Of a DNA stretch of 64,000 nt, positions 30,001 to 37,369 are shown piece after piece; the stretch's first letter is position 1; the number at the start of each line of letters is the position of its first letter. Under the pieces are notes generated by a model. That model saw only the letters and a list, made by a program, of their open reading frames with translations, made no database searches and had not been told where the DNA came from. The translations under genes were made by a program, and so were the position numbers. The DNA comes from Porphyrobacter sp. (GTDB lineage: Bacteria; Pseudomonadota; Alphaproteobacteria; Sphingomonadales; Sphingomonadaceae), in assembly GCA_016125555.1 (NCBI GenBank), contig WGLN01000007.1, positions 27,463-91,462 of the forward strand, in the 5' to 3' direction.

Positions 30001-30057
30001 CTCGGCCGGTACTTCTACGCCGGGATCCGGATCAACACCGACAGCATCGGTTTCTGA
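27016..30057 (+). CDS. TonB-dependent outer-membrane receptor
   Basis: Large outer-membrane transporter (1013 aa) powered by TonB-ExbBD. There is a signal peptide (LAIAMSLPSVAAAQ), an acidic linker, a TonB-box-like ENAIVVTGTRI, a plug domain (NVTELLTQTPAL to GVSSVYGADGVSGVVNFIM) and a long beta-barrel ending GRYFYAGIRINTDSIGF with the terminal Phe used by the Bam machinery. The extended extracellular loops resemble the Oar-like/sphingomonad receptors for large or peptidic ligands; ligand unknown. Start at ATG 27016 after GGAGG. The codon use matches neighbouring housekeeping genes. It has its own terminator. Confidence 0.93.
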   Translation: MKRNLMKLQDVRLMVGTGVLAIAMSLPSVAAAQEAPTAQDNADGDILPGAAQDPAENAIVVTGTRIQRPEAAANTPIVAVTAENIVQSGVTNVTELLTQTPALFNSENNFAAAGSQARTGAAGVNLLNLRNLGANRTLVLVDGRRHVAGVSGEAAVDINTIPVGLIERIDVLTGGVSSVYGADGVSGVVNFIMRRDFEGVDLRAQSGISDFGDAETQFLSATVGTNFADDRGNIAVSYEYRKNDRVAFSDRPFGRDDAERLVRNPDDIPDDPNVPDRVFFRNLGYADSSPGGALVLDGSYAPVFNGNGTPYDPGIFLPQSGFLSVGGDNTPIASYQGDLQAATEHHSFNAFFNYQLTPAIRFFAEGKYVKSDNFTVAQPSFDFYTYISQDNPFIPDNVRAAGLDEFGGLLFNRDNFDFGTRNENFKRDLYRTVVGFDGDLADHVRFEASYVYGRNDTTYISTNQRIEDRYFAALDVVDVGQFTTGTPNGVYDCRVNVDGGAIVDAGNGNYGEAPQTFQPGECVPLNIFGEGAPSQAALDFILTDTRNKYLIQQHVANAYISGDFGRFFELPGGAVNFAFGGEYRKEKSDFRPDAISTQVTDFDPDTGVLADLALLGNETGQFDVWEVFGELNVPIIADRPFFEMLEFTVAGRYSDYSTVGSTEAWSVNGQWAPIRDVRFRGGYSEAVRAPNITELFAPRSGTFAFLSDPCSPININQGSEFRAANCEALITGLGADFDTFDFESDIASSASIEGVFSGNRNLREESAKTWTAGVIVQPRFVPGLIFTADWYDISLSDAVRTPGLQETAEFCVDSPTLDNVFCNSITREQGTAFVTNYQLGPQNVAFIDTAGLDMTVSYRFEPGDGKLGTFNLSGTVGYLDKFEFLPANGGTVDVQRGEIGYPKWSGVADLTWELDNVSVNYGVQYIGEQLRFENDVIAAEPDIAAPEFLKLDARFVHDLRAEFRTDNEKASFFVGVNNLTNEQPSRGLSNAPVGWLGRYFYAGIRINTDSIGF

Positions 30058-30078
30058 TCGCCGGTCCGATGAAGAATG

Positions 30079-30113
30079 GGGCGCCGCGGGAGCAATCCCG
30101 CGGCGCCCTTTCG
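30079..30113 (+). terminator. Terminator after the TonB receptor
   Basis: 13-bp stem GGGCGCCGCGGGA / TCCCGCGGCGCCC with GCAA loop, followed by TTTCGTTT. Confidence 0.85.
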
Positions 30114-30211
30114 TTTCTGCACGGAACCCGCGGGCGGGGCAGGCGAACGCCGCAAGGCCCCGGCACGCTATGTGCGGCGGGGCGGGTGGCTGTCCGGCGA
30201 TGGAAGGAAAA

Positions 30212-30286
30212 TGGCTCCCCGAGTAGGATTCGAACCTACGGCCATTCGATTAACAGTCGAATGCTCTACCGCTGAGCTATCGGGGA
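30212..30286 (-). tRNA. tRNA-Asn (anticodon GTT)
   Basis: 75 bases on the minus strand with CCA encoded. Acceptor TCCCCGA pairs with TCGGGGA; the anticodon stem TTCGA/TCGAA encloses loop CTGTTAA (GTT; complement AAC at 30252-30254); T-arm GGTTCGAATCC. A CCCCGGG/CCCGGGG inverted repeat lies just 5' of the gene. Confidence 0.96.
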
Positions 30287-30480
30287 GCAACCCCGGGACA
30301 AGCCCCGGGGCAGAGGCGCGCGTATATGGGGCGGGGCAGGGGATTGCAAGGGGGTTTTCTTGCCCGCCGGGCATATCGCAAGAACGCTCGCGCAGTGACC
30401 GCAAGACCACCCGGCCGCCCGCAGCGGGCGCAGCTTGCCGCGCGCCTGGCGAGGACTGCGCGCCGGAGGGGGCGCGCAGA

Positions 30481-31275
30481 TCATTCGGTCACGAACTGCT
30501 CGGCGACGATCCGCTCCTCAAGGCTCTGGCCCGGGTCGAACAGCAGCGTGAGCACGGTGTCCTGCGCGATCGCGAGGCGCACCTCGGCGATGTCGCGCAG
30601 CTCCTTCTGGTCGGCGACCGCGGCGACCGGGCGCTTGGCCGGGTCGAGCACCTTGAGCACGATCTTCATCCGGTCGGGCAGGATCGCCCCGCGCCAGCGC
30701 CGCGGGCGGAACGGGCTGATCGGGGTGAGCGCGAGCATCCTGCTGTCGAGCGGCAGGATCGGACCGTTGGCGGAGAGGTTGTAGGCGGTCGAGCCCGCCG
30801 GGGTCGCCACCAGCACGCCGTCGCAGACCAGTTCGGCGATCCGCACGCGGTCGCCCACGGTGACCTCGATCTTGGCGGTCTGGCGGGTTTCGCGCAGCAG
30901 CGACAGCTCGTTGATCGCGCAGAACTCGTGCGCCTCGCCATCCTGGGTGATCGCCTCGACCCGCAAGGGCGCGATGGTCCAGCGCCGCGCCTTGGCGACG
31001 CGCGCGGCGATCGCGGCGCGGCGGTCGTAGCGGTTCATCAGGAAGCCGACCGTGCCGAGGTTCATTCCGTAGGCGGGGATCACGCGCCCTGCGTCGATCA
31101 TCGCGTGGAGCGTCTGCAGCATGAAGCCGTCGCCGCCGAGCACCACCGCCGCGTCGGCCTCCTCGACCGGGACCCAATCGCCCTGCGCGGACAGCACGGC
31201 GAGGGCCTCCTGCGCGCGCGGGGTGTCCGATGCGAGCAGCGCAAGCCGCTGGAAAGGTGTGCCGTTGCTCGCCAA
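30481..31275 (-). CDS. nadK: NAD kinase
   Basis: Phosphorylates NAD to NADP. 264 residues with the GGDG active-site motif (VVLGGDGFMLQTL), GTVGFLMN, NELSLLRE, and the PAGSTAYNLSANGPIL segment that is diagnostic of the family. TTG 31275 is chosen because GGGGGAGG lies 5 bases before it and the family N-terminus fits; an upstream in-frame start at 31308 adds 11 unrelated residues. Confidence 0.94.
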   Translation of the reverse strand: MASNGTPFQRLALLASDTPRAQEALAVLSAQGDWVPVEEADAAVVLGGDGFMLQTLHAMIDAGRVIPAYGMNLGTVGFLMNRYDRRAAIAARVAKARRWTIAPLRVEAITQDGEAHEFCAINELSLLRETRQTAKIEVTVGDRVRIAELVCDGVLVATPAGSTAYNLSANGPILPLDSRMLALTPISPFRPRRWRGAILPDRMKIVLKVLDPAKRPVAAVADQKELRDIAEVRLAIAQDTVLTLLFDPGQSLEERIVAEQFVTE

Positions 31276-31402
31276 ATCTGCCTCCCCCGTGTGCCTGCGC
31301 CGGGGCACTTATCCCCGGCGCGGCGCTAGCGGATCGCCCTGATGTGCCATATCGGCGCGGATTGCAATTGAAGCAAGGCAGCGGCGAATTCGCGCGTTAA
31401 GG

Positions 31403-32254
31403 ATGCGGGCGGAAAGGGGAGCGATGCAAGACAGGCGGTCATCATTGCGCACCACGGGGCGCGGCAGCCTTCCGGGAGTCCGCCCGGGCGTGCTCGAGGG
31501 CGACCTGCTGCGGGCGCTCGACCGGTGCGAGATCGAGGTGCTGTTCCAGCCGCAATTCTCCTGCGCCACCGGTGCGGTGACCGGGGCCGAGGCGCTGGCA
31601 CGCTGGCGGCACCCGAGCCTCGGCGAAATCGGTGCGCGCGACCTGTTCGCGATTGCCGAGCGTGCCGCGCTGGTCGCGCCGCTTTCGCGCCACGTGGTCG
31701 CCCGCGCACTCGAGGATGCCGCGACCTGGCCCGATAATCTGACCCTGTCATTGAACATCACCCCAGAGGAACTGGGCGACCCGCGTTTCGCCGCCGATTT
31801 CGCGGCGCTGATCGGGCGCTCTCAGGTCGCGCCGCGGCGGCTGATGCTGGAGATCACCGAGGACCTGCTGCTGCGCAACCTGCCGCAGGCGGCCTCGGCA
31901 CTGAAAGCGCTGCGCGGGCTCGGCTTTCGCACTGCGCTCGACGACTTTGGCGCGGGGTTCTGCAATTTCCGCTACCTGCGCGAGCTGCCGCTCGATGCGC
32001 TCAAGCTCGACAAGGCGATGGTCGAGGGGGTGCCGGGCGACCCGACAGGAACCGCGGTGCTGCGCGCCATCCTGCAACTCGGCAAGGCGCTCGGCCTTGC
32101 GGTCTATGCCGAGGGCATCGAGACCGAGATTCAGCGCGCCGCGATCACCGCGGAGGGCTGCGACTACTGGCAGGGCTTCCTGCGCGCCGAGCCGATGCGA
32201 AGCGAAAGCGTGCTCGCGCTTGCCCGCACCGCGCGGGGGATGGGCCACGGCTGA
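31403..32254 (+). CDS. EAL-domain cyclic-di-GMP phosphodiesterase (stand-alone)
   Basis: A nearly pure EAL domain (283 aa) without sensor or GGDEF. Catalytic residues appear complete: EALARW, Asn in LSLNITPEEL, EITEDLL, DDFGAGFCNFRYL, KLDKAMV, AEGIET and QGF. It should hydrolyse c-di-GMP to pGpG in the cytoplasm. Start uncertain: ATG 31403 follows AAGG directly and ATG 31424 follows GGGGAG at 2 bases; the choice does not affect the domain. A second EAL protein is encoded at 42968. Confidence 0.86.
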   Translation: MRAERGAMQDRRSSLRTTGRGSLPGVRPGVLEGDLLRALDRCEIEVLFQPQFSCATGAVTGAEALARWRHPSLGEIGARDLFAIAERAALVAPLSRHVVARALEDAATWPDNLTLSLNITPEELGDPRFAADFAALIGRSQVAPRRLMLEITEDLLLRNLPQAASALKALRGLGFRTALDDFGAGFCNFRYLRELPLDALKLDKAMVEGVPGDPTGTAVLRAILQLGKALGLAVYAEGIETEIQRAAITAEGCDYWQGFLRAEPMRSESVLALARTARGMGHG

Positions 32255-32257
32255 TCG

Positions 32258-33361
32258 CTAGTCGGGCGTGCGATAATCGTCGAGCGCGTCGATATCCTCG
32301 CGATCGGTGAGCAGCAGCGCAGCCGGCTTGAACCGTTCGAAATGCGCCATGACAACGGTCACCAGCACCGTCAGCGGCACGGCCAGCAGCGCGCCCACGA
32401 AGCCCCACAGCAGCGTCCAGAACACCAGCGCCACCAGCACCACCAGCGGCGAAATCGCGAGGCGCCGGCCCATCAGCTTGGGATCGACGAAATTGCCGAT
32501 GGTCTGCTCGATCACCAACAGGCCCGCGCCGATGATCAGCGCAGTGCCGATGTCGCGCGTGACGAAGACGTAGATCGTCGGCAGCGTGCCCGAGATGATC
32601 GAGCCGACATTGGGAATGAAGTTGAGCAGCACCGTCAGCAGCCCCCACAGCACCGCGTATTCCACGCCGAACAGCAGCAGGAAGCCGACATAGAGCGCCC
32701 CGCTGATGACCCCGAGCAGCAGCCGGGTGGTGAAGTAGGCGCGGAACTTCGAACCCACGGAGCGCGCGATCACGTGCCATCGGGTGTCGCCGTCGCCCTT
32801 GACCAGCGAGCGGACCTTGGCGTTCCAGTTGCCGGCCTCGGTCAGCATCAGCAGCATCAGGAACAGGATCAGGATGATGGTGCCGGCGGTCGTCGCGGTG
32901 ATGTTGAGCACGGTGAGCGCGCTCGAGGCGATGTCTCCGCCCGTCGCCAGCGCCTGGTGATTGGGATCGGGGCCGTCGGCGATGATGTCGGGCATGTCGA
33001 AGGGGAGATGGTCAAGCCGTTCGCGCAGCAGCGGGCCGACTTCGAGCGCGAGGCTGTAGACCCTGCGGCCCGCATAGCCGATCCCGGCGAAGAAGATCGC
33101 GAGGATGCCCACCACGCTCAGCACGCCGGCGAGTGCGCCGAGCCAGCCGAGCCGGCGCGGCATGCGGTCGCGGATGCTCACGACCAGCGGCCAGACGCCG
33201 AGCGCGAGCAGCAGCGCGGTGGTGATCGGCATGAGCACCGTGTAGGTTTCGCGCAGCAGCCAGATCAGCGCTGCCGCGGCGATCACGTAGAGCAGGCGGT
33301 TGCGCAAGCGATCGGCTGCGGCGTCGGGCGAAGTGGTGGAGCGGTCGGTGTCTCTTGCCAT
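32258..33361 (-). CDS. AI-2E family (PerM-like) transporter
   Basis: Polytopic inner-membrane protein of 367 residues with about eight hydrophobic segments and a hydrophilic region at about 150-200. The signature GALYVGFLLLFGVEYAVLWG..NFIPNVGSIISG is typical of the family. Members export autoinducer-2 (TqsA) or act as Na/H antiporters; substrate here unknown. ATG 33361 is preferred over a GTG 13 codons upstream. Convergent with the EAL gene, 3 bases apart. Confidence 0.88.
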   Translation of the reverse strand: MARDTDRSTTSPDAAADRLRNRLLYVIAAAALIWLLRETYTVLMPITTALLLALGVWPLVVSIRDRMPRRLGWLGALAGVLSVVGILAIFFAGIGYAGRRVYSLALEVGPLLRERLDHLPFDMPDIIADGPDPNHQALATGGDIASSALTVLNITATTAGTIILILFLMLLMLTEAGNWNAKVRSLVKGDGDTRWHVIARSVGSKFRAYFTTRLLLGVISGALYVGFLLLFGVEYAVLWGLLTVLLNFIPNVGSIISGTLPTIYVFVTRDIGTALIIGAGLLVIEQTIGNFVDPKLMGRRLAISPLVVLVALVFWTLLWGFVGALLAVPLTVLVTVVMAHFERFKPAALLLTDREDIDALDDYRTPD

Positions 33362-33432
33362 GCGCCCCGCCCAACCGGATCGCGGCGCCGCTTGTTCCAC
33401 GATTTGTCGGTCCGCGGCGTCTTCCGGCCTGT

Positions 33433-36400
33433 TCAGGCGGCCTTTTTCGCCTTGGCGGCTTTCCTGACGATCCCCGAGAGCCCCTTGGTGAGCTGGAACA
33501 GGCCGTTGAGGCGGCTTTGCGGATCGCCCCAGGCGCGGTTGATCACCAGCTTCATGTCGGGGCGCAGGCGGGCGGTGTCCTTGCCGCCTGCGTTCAATCG
33601 CTCGACATAGGCGATGAGCCCCGCCGGATCGGGGAAGTCGTCATTGTGGAAGGTCACCAGCGTCCCGCGCGCGCCGACATCGATCTTGGCGACGTGGGCG
33701 GCAATCGCCTGCTGCTTGATCTCGATCAGGCGGACGAGGTTCTTGGTCGGCTGGGGCAGGTCGCCGAAGCGGTCGATCATCTCGGCGGCGAGGCTTTCGA
33801 TCTCGTGCTGCCCCTCGGCCTGGTTGAGGCGGCGATAGAGCGCCATGCGCACGGCGAGGTCGGGGACGTAATCCTCAGGGATCATGATCGGCGCATCGAC
33901 GGTGATCTGCGGGCTCACCTTGTCGCGCGGCCGCTCGAGGCCCATCTCGCCCGCCTTGGCGGCAAGGATCGCCTCCTCCAGCATCGCCTGATAGAGCTCG
34001 AAGCCGACCTCGCGGATATGGCCCGACTGCTCGTCGCCGAGCAGGTTCCCCGCGCCGCGAATGTCGAGATCGTGGCTGGCGAGCTGGAAGCCTGCGCCGA
34101 GGCTGTCGAGATCGCCGAGCACCTTCAGCCGCTTCTGCGCGACTTCCGACAGGGCCACGTCCTTCTCGTGGGTGAGATAGGCATAGGCGCGCAGCTTGGC
34201 GCGGCCCACCCGCCCGCGCAGCTGGTAGAGCTGGGCGAGGCCGAACCGGTCGGCGCGGTGGATGATGATGGTGTTGGCGCTCGGGATGTCGAGCCCGCTC
34301 TCGACGATGGTGGTCGAGAGCAGCACGTCATACTTGCGGTCGTAGAAGGCGCCCATGCGCTCCTCGACCTCGCCCGGGCTCATCTGGCCGTGGGCGGAGA
34401 CGACCTTCACTTCGGGCACGTGCTCGCGCAGCCATTCCTCGAGGTCCGCCATGTCGGAAATGCGCGGCACGACGATGAAGCTCTGCCCGCCGCGGTGATG
34501 TTCGCGCAGCAAGGCCTCGCGGATTACCATGTCGTCCCATTCCATCACGTAGGTGCGCACCGCGAGGCGGTCCACCGGGGGCGTCTGGATGGTAGAGAGT
34601 TCGCGCAGGCCGCTCATCGCCATCTGCAGCGTGCGCGGGATCGGGGTGGCGGTGAGGGTGAGGACGTGGACGTCGGCGCGCAGCTGCTTGAGCTTCTCCT
34701 TGTGGGTGACGCCGAAACGCTGCTCTTCGTCGACGATGACGAGGCCTAGGTCCTTGAACTTGGTGGACTTGGAAAGGATCGCATGGGTGCCGACCACCAG
34801 GTCGACCTGTCCGCTCTCCAGCCCCTCGCGCGTCTCGGCGGCTTCCTTCGCGGAGACGAGCCGCGAGAGGCGACCGACCTTGAGCGGGAAGCCCGCAAAC
34901 CGCTCTGCGAAGTTCTGGTAGTGCTGGCGGGCGAGCAGGGTGGTGGGGGCGACGATCGCGACCTGTTGCCCCGCCATCGCCGCGACGAAGGCCGCGCGCA
35001 GCGCCACCTCGGTCTTGCCGAAGCCGACATCGCCGCACACCAGCCGGTCCATCGGCCGCCCGCTCTCGAGATCGCCGAGCACGTCGGCGATGGCGCGTTC
35101 CTGATCGTCGGTCTCCGACCACGGGAAGCGATCGACGAACTGGTTGAGGCTCGCCTCTTCCGCCGCCAACACCGGCGCCTGCTTCAAGGCCCGCGCAGCG
35201 GCGACCTGCATCAGCTCGCCCGCGATCGCGGTGATGCGCTCCTTGAGCTTGGCGCGGCGGCGCTGCCATGCCTCGCCGCCGAGCTTGTCGAGCGGGACGG
35301 CCTGTTCCGAGGAACCGTAGCGGCTGAGAACGTCGATGTTCTCGACCGGGATGAACAGCTTGTCTCCGCCCGCATATTCGAGCGCGACGCAATCGTGCTG
35401 GCTCTTGCCGACGGGGATCGGTTCGAGCCCGAGATATTTGCCGATCCCGTGCTCGATATGCACCACCAGATCACCGCGCGAAAGCGCCTGAAGTTCGGCG
35501 AGGAAGGCATCGGAATCCTTGCGCTTTTTCTTGCGCCGCACCAGCCGGTCGCCGAGCACGTCGGCCTCGGTGAGGAGGTCGAGGCTGTCGCTCGCAAAGC
35601 CGTTCTCGAGCGGCAGGACCAGCACCGCGGTCTTGCCCTTGGCGGCGATCCCGAGCCCTTCCTGCCAGCTCGCCGCGAGCGCGGTGGGCGCGCCCGCCTC
35701 GTCGAGGATCGCCGCGATCCGCCGCGCGCTGCCGGTGGAATAGGCGGCGAACAGCGGCTTCTTCTTCGCCTTGGCGACGGCCTTCAAATGCGCGGCGGCG
35801 GCCTCGTAGACGTTCTCGCCGCGCCCGCGTTCCGGCGCGAAGTCACGGCCCGAGCGGAAGCCGAAATCGACCGTGCCCGCAGCATCGTCCGCCGCAAAGC
35901 CGGTGGCGCGGTGGGCGGGCGCGGCGGCGAGCGCGGCGTCGAATTCCGCGCGGGTGAGGTAAAGCGCATCGGGTGCGAGCGGTCGGTAACTGCCCGCACG
36001 CTCGCCCGCGATCCGTCCGCGCTGCGCGTGGTAATCGGAAATGTCCGAGAGGCGTTCCTCCGCCGCCCCGAGCGCGCCCTGGTCGATCACCACCAGATCC
36101 TGCGGAGCGAGGTGATCGAACAGGGTCGCGAGCTTCTCCTCGAACAGCGGCAGCCAGTGCTCCATGCCGGCGAGCCGCCGCCCTTCGGACACCGCCTCGT
36201 AGAGCGGGTCCTGCGTGGCGTTCGCGCCGAACAGCTCGCGGTAGCGGGTGCGGAACCGCTTGATCGTCTCCTCGTCGACCAGCGCCTCGGAGGCCGGGAG
36301 CAGGAGGTGGCTGTCGATCCGCTCCACCGTCAGCTGGGTGGCGGGATCGAAGAGGCGCAAGGATTCGAGCTCGTCGCCGAAGAAATCGAGCCGAAGGCCG

Positions 36401-36948
36401 CTCTCGAGCGAGGAGGGGAAGATGTCGACGATCGACCCGCGCACCGCGAACTCGCCGTGGTCGATCACCGTGTCGGTGCGGCTGTAGCCCTGCCGGGTCA
36501 GCAGCGCGGCGAGGCTTTCGTGCCCGATCCGCGTGCCGACCTTGAACTCGCGCACGGACTCGCGGATGCGGAAGGGGGTGAGCACGCGCTGGAGCACGGC
36601 GTTGACCGTGGTGATCAGCAATTGCGCCGACCCGGCCGGGTTCTGCAAGCGGTGGAGCGTTGCCAGCCGCTCGGCGCTGATCGAGAGGGCAGGCGAGGCG
36701 CGGTCGTAGGGCAGGCAATCCCACGCCGGGAAGGTCAGCACCTCGACCTCGGGCGCGAAGAAGCGCGCCGCCTCCGCCGCCGAGCGCATCGCCGCCTCGT
36801 CGGGGGCGACGAACACCGCGCGCTGCCCGCCCTTCACGCCGTTCGCCGCGCGCGCGAGATCGGCCAGCACCAGCGGCAGGCTGCCGCGCGGCAGCGAGGA
36901 CAGGGTCAGCGGTTCGCGCGCCGATAGGATGCGGGAGAGGTCGGGCAT
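33433..36948 (-). CDS. mfd: Transcription-repair coupling factor
   Basis: DNA translocase that removes RNA polymerase stalled at lesions and recruits UvrA. Full length (1171 aa): UvrB-like N-terminal region, RNAP-interaction domain (GDLVVHIEHGIGKYLGLEPI), then RecG-like motor with LVCGDVGFGKTEVALRAAF, VIVDEEQRFGVTHKEKLK and the TRG motif region, and a C-terminal autoinhibitory domain. ATG 36948 is preceded by GGAA. Neighbours sdhE and recG form a cluster seen often in alphaproteobacteria. Confidence 0.96.
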   Translation of the reverse strand: MPDLSRILSAREPLTLSSLPRGSLPLVLADLARAANGVKGGQRAVFVAPDEAAMRSAAEAARFFAPEVEVLTFPAWDCLPYDRASPALSISAERLATLHRLQNPAGSAQLLITTVNAVLQRVLTPFRIRESVREFKVGTRIGHESLAALLTRQGYSRTDTVIDHGEFAVRGSIVDIFPSSLESGLRLDFFGDELESLRLFDPATQLTVERIDSHLLLPASEALVDEETIKRFRTRYRELFGANATQDPLYEAVSEGRRLAGMEHWLPLFEEKLATLFDHLAPQDLVVIDQGALGAAEERLSDISDYHAQRGRIAGERAGSYRPLAPDALYLTRAEFDAALAAAPAHRATGFAADDAAGTVDFGFRSGRDFAPERGRGENVYEAAAAHLKAVAKAKKKPLFAAYSTGSARRIAAILDEAGAPTALAASWQEGLGIAAKGKTAVLVLPLENGFASDSLDLLTEADVLGDRLVRRKKKRKDSDAFLAELQALSRGDLVVHIEHGIGKYLGLEPIPVGKSQHDCVALEYAGGDKLFIPVENIDVLSRYGSSEQAVPLDKLGGEAWQRRRAKLKERITAIAGELMQVAAARALKQAPVLAAEEASLNQFVDRFPWSETDDQERAIADVLGDLESGRPMDRLVCGDVGFGKTEVALRAAFVAAMAGQQVAIVAPTTLLARQHYQNFAERFAGFPLKVGRLSRLVSAKEAAETREGLESGQVDLVVGTHAILSKSTKFKDLGLVIVDEEQRFGVTHKEKLKQLRADVHVLTLTATPIPRTLQMAMSGLRELSTIQTPPVDRLAVRTYVMEWDDMVIREALLREHHRGGQSFIVVPRISDMADLEEWLREHVPEVKVVSAHGQMSPGEVEERMGAFYDRKYDVLLSTTIVESGLDIPSANTIIIHRADRFGLAQLYQLRGRVGRAKLRAYAYLTHEKDVALSEVAQKRLKVLGDLDSLGAGFQLASHDLDIRGAGNLLGDEQSGHIREVGFELYQAMLEEAILAAKAGEMGLERPRDKVSPQITVDAPIMIPEDYVPDLAVRMALYRRLNQAEGQHEIESLAAEMIDRFGDLPQPTKNLVRLIEIKQQAIAAHVAKIDVGARGTLVTFHNDDFPDPAGLIAYVERLNAGGKDTARLRPDMKLVINRAWGDPQSRLNGLFQLTKGLSGIVRKAAKAKKAA

Positions 36949-37005
36949 GGTGGTTCCAGTCAAGCCGCGATGGCGGCGGGCGGTTCCCGCAGCGGCCGGG
37001 CGGCC

Positions 37006-37296
37006 CTAGCGCGGAATGTCGACGTAATCGAGCTTCTGCATGGCAGAAAGCCATTCGCCCGCGAGATGTTCCGGCGGCGGCTGGCTGCCGAGCGCGAAGG
37101 CCATGACGTCGACGTCATCCTCGTCGAGCAGGGCCTCGAACCAGGCGAGATCGGCCTCGCCCCAGCCGGCATGATAGCGGTCGAAGAAGCCGCCGATCAT
37201 GTAATCGGCCTCGCGCGTGCCGCGGTGCCACGAACGGAACTTCGCGCGGGCGAGGCGCTGTTCGAAGGTGGGGCCGGAAGAGGGGGCGTCGCTCAT
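37006..37296 (-). CDS. sdhE: Succinate dehydrogenase assembly factor 2 (SdhE/CptB)
   Basis: Small flavinylation factor that promotes covalent FAD attachment to SdhA. 96 residues with the family core RSWHRGTREADYMIGGFFD (RGxxEAD motif) and LAWFEALLDEDDVDVMAF. ATG 37296 has AGGTG 6 bases upstream; GTG 37305 is an alternative. Lies immediately upstream of mfd (57 bases) and divergent from recG. Confidence 0.93.
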   Translation of the reverse strand: MSDAPSSGPTFEQRLARAKFRSWHRGTREADYMIGGFFDRYHAGWGEADLAWFEALLDEDDVDVMAFALGSQPPPEHLAGEWLSAMQKLDYVDIPR

Positions 37297-37369
37297 GGCG
37301 TTCACCTAGCCACAGCTTCCCGCCGCTTCAACTCGCAAAGACGCAACAGGGGTGTTAGCCCATGCACCC

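Noticed and set aside
31290..31320. DnaA-box-like TTATCCCCG
   Set aside because: Two mismatches to TTATCCACA and no cluster of boxes; not evidence for an origin.
30076..31329. Plus-strand frame containing VGFEPTAIRLTVECSTAELS
   Set aside because: False ORF antisense to tRNA-Asn that then runs antisense to nadK; no ribosome site or domain.
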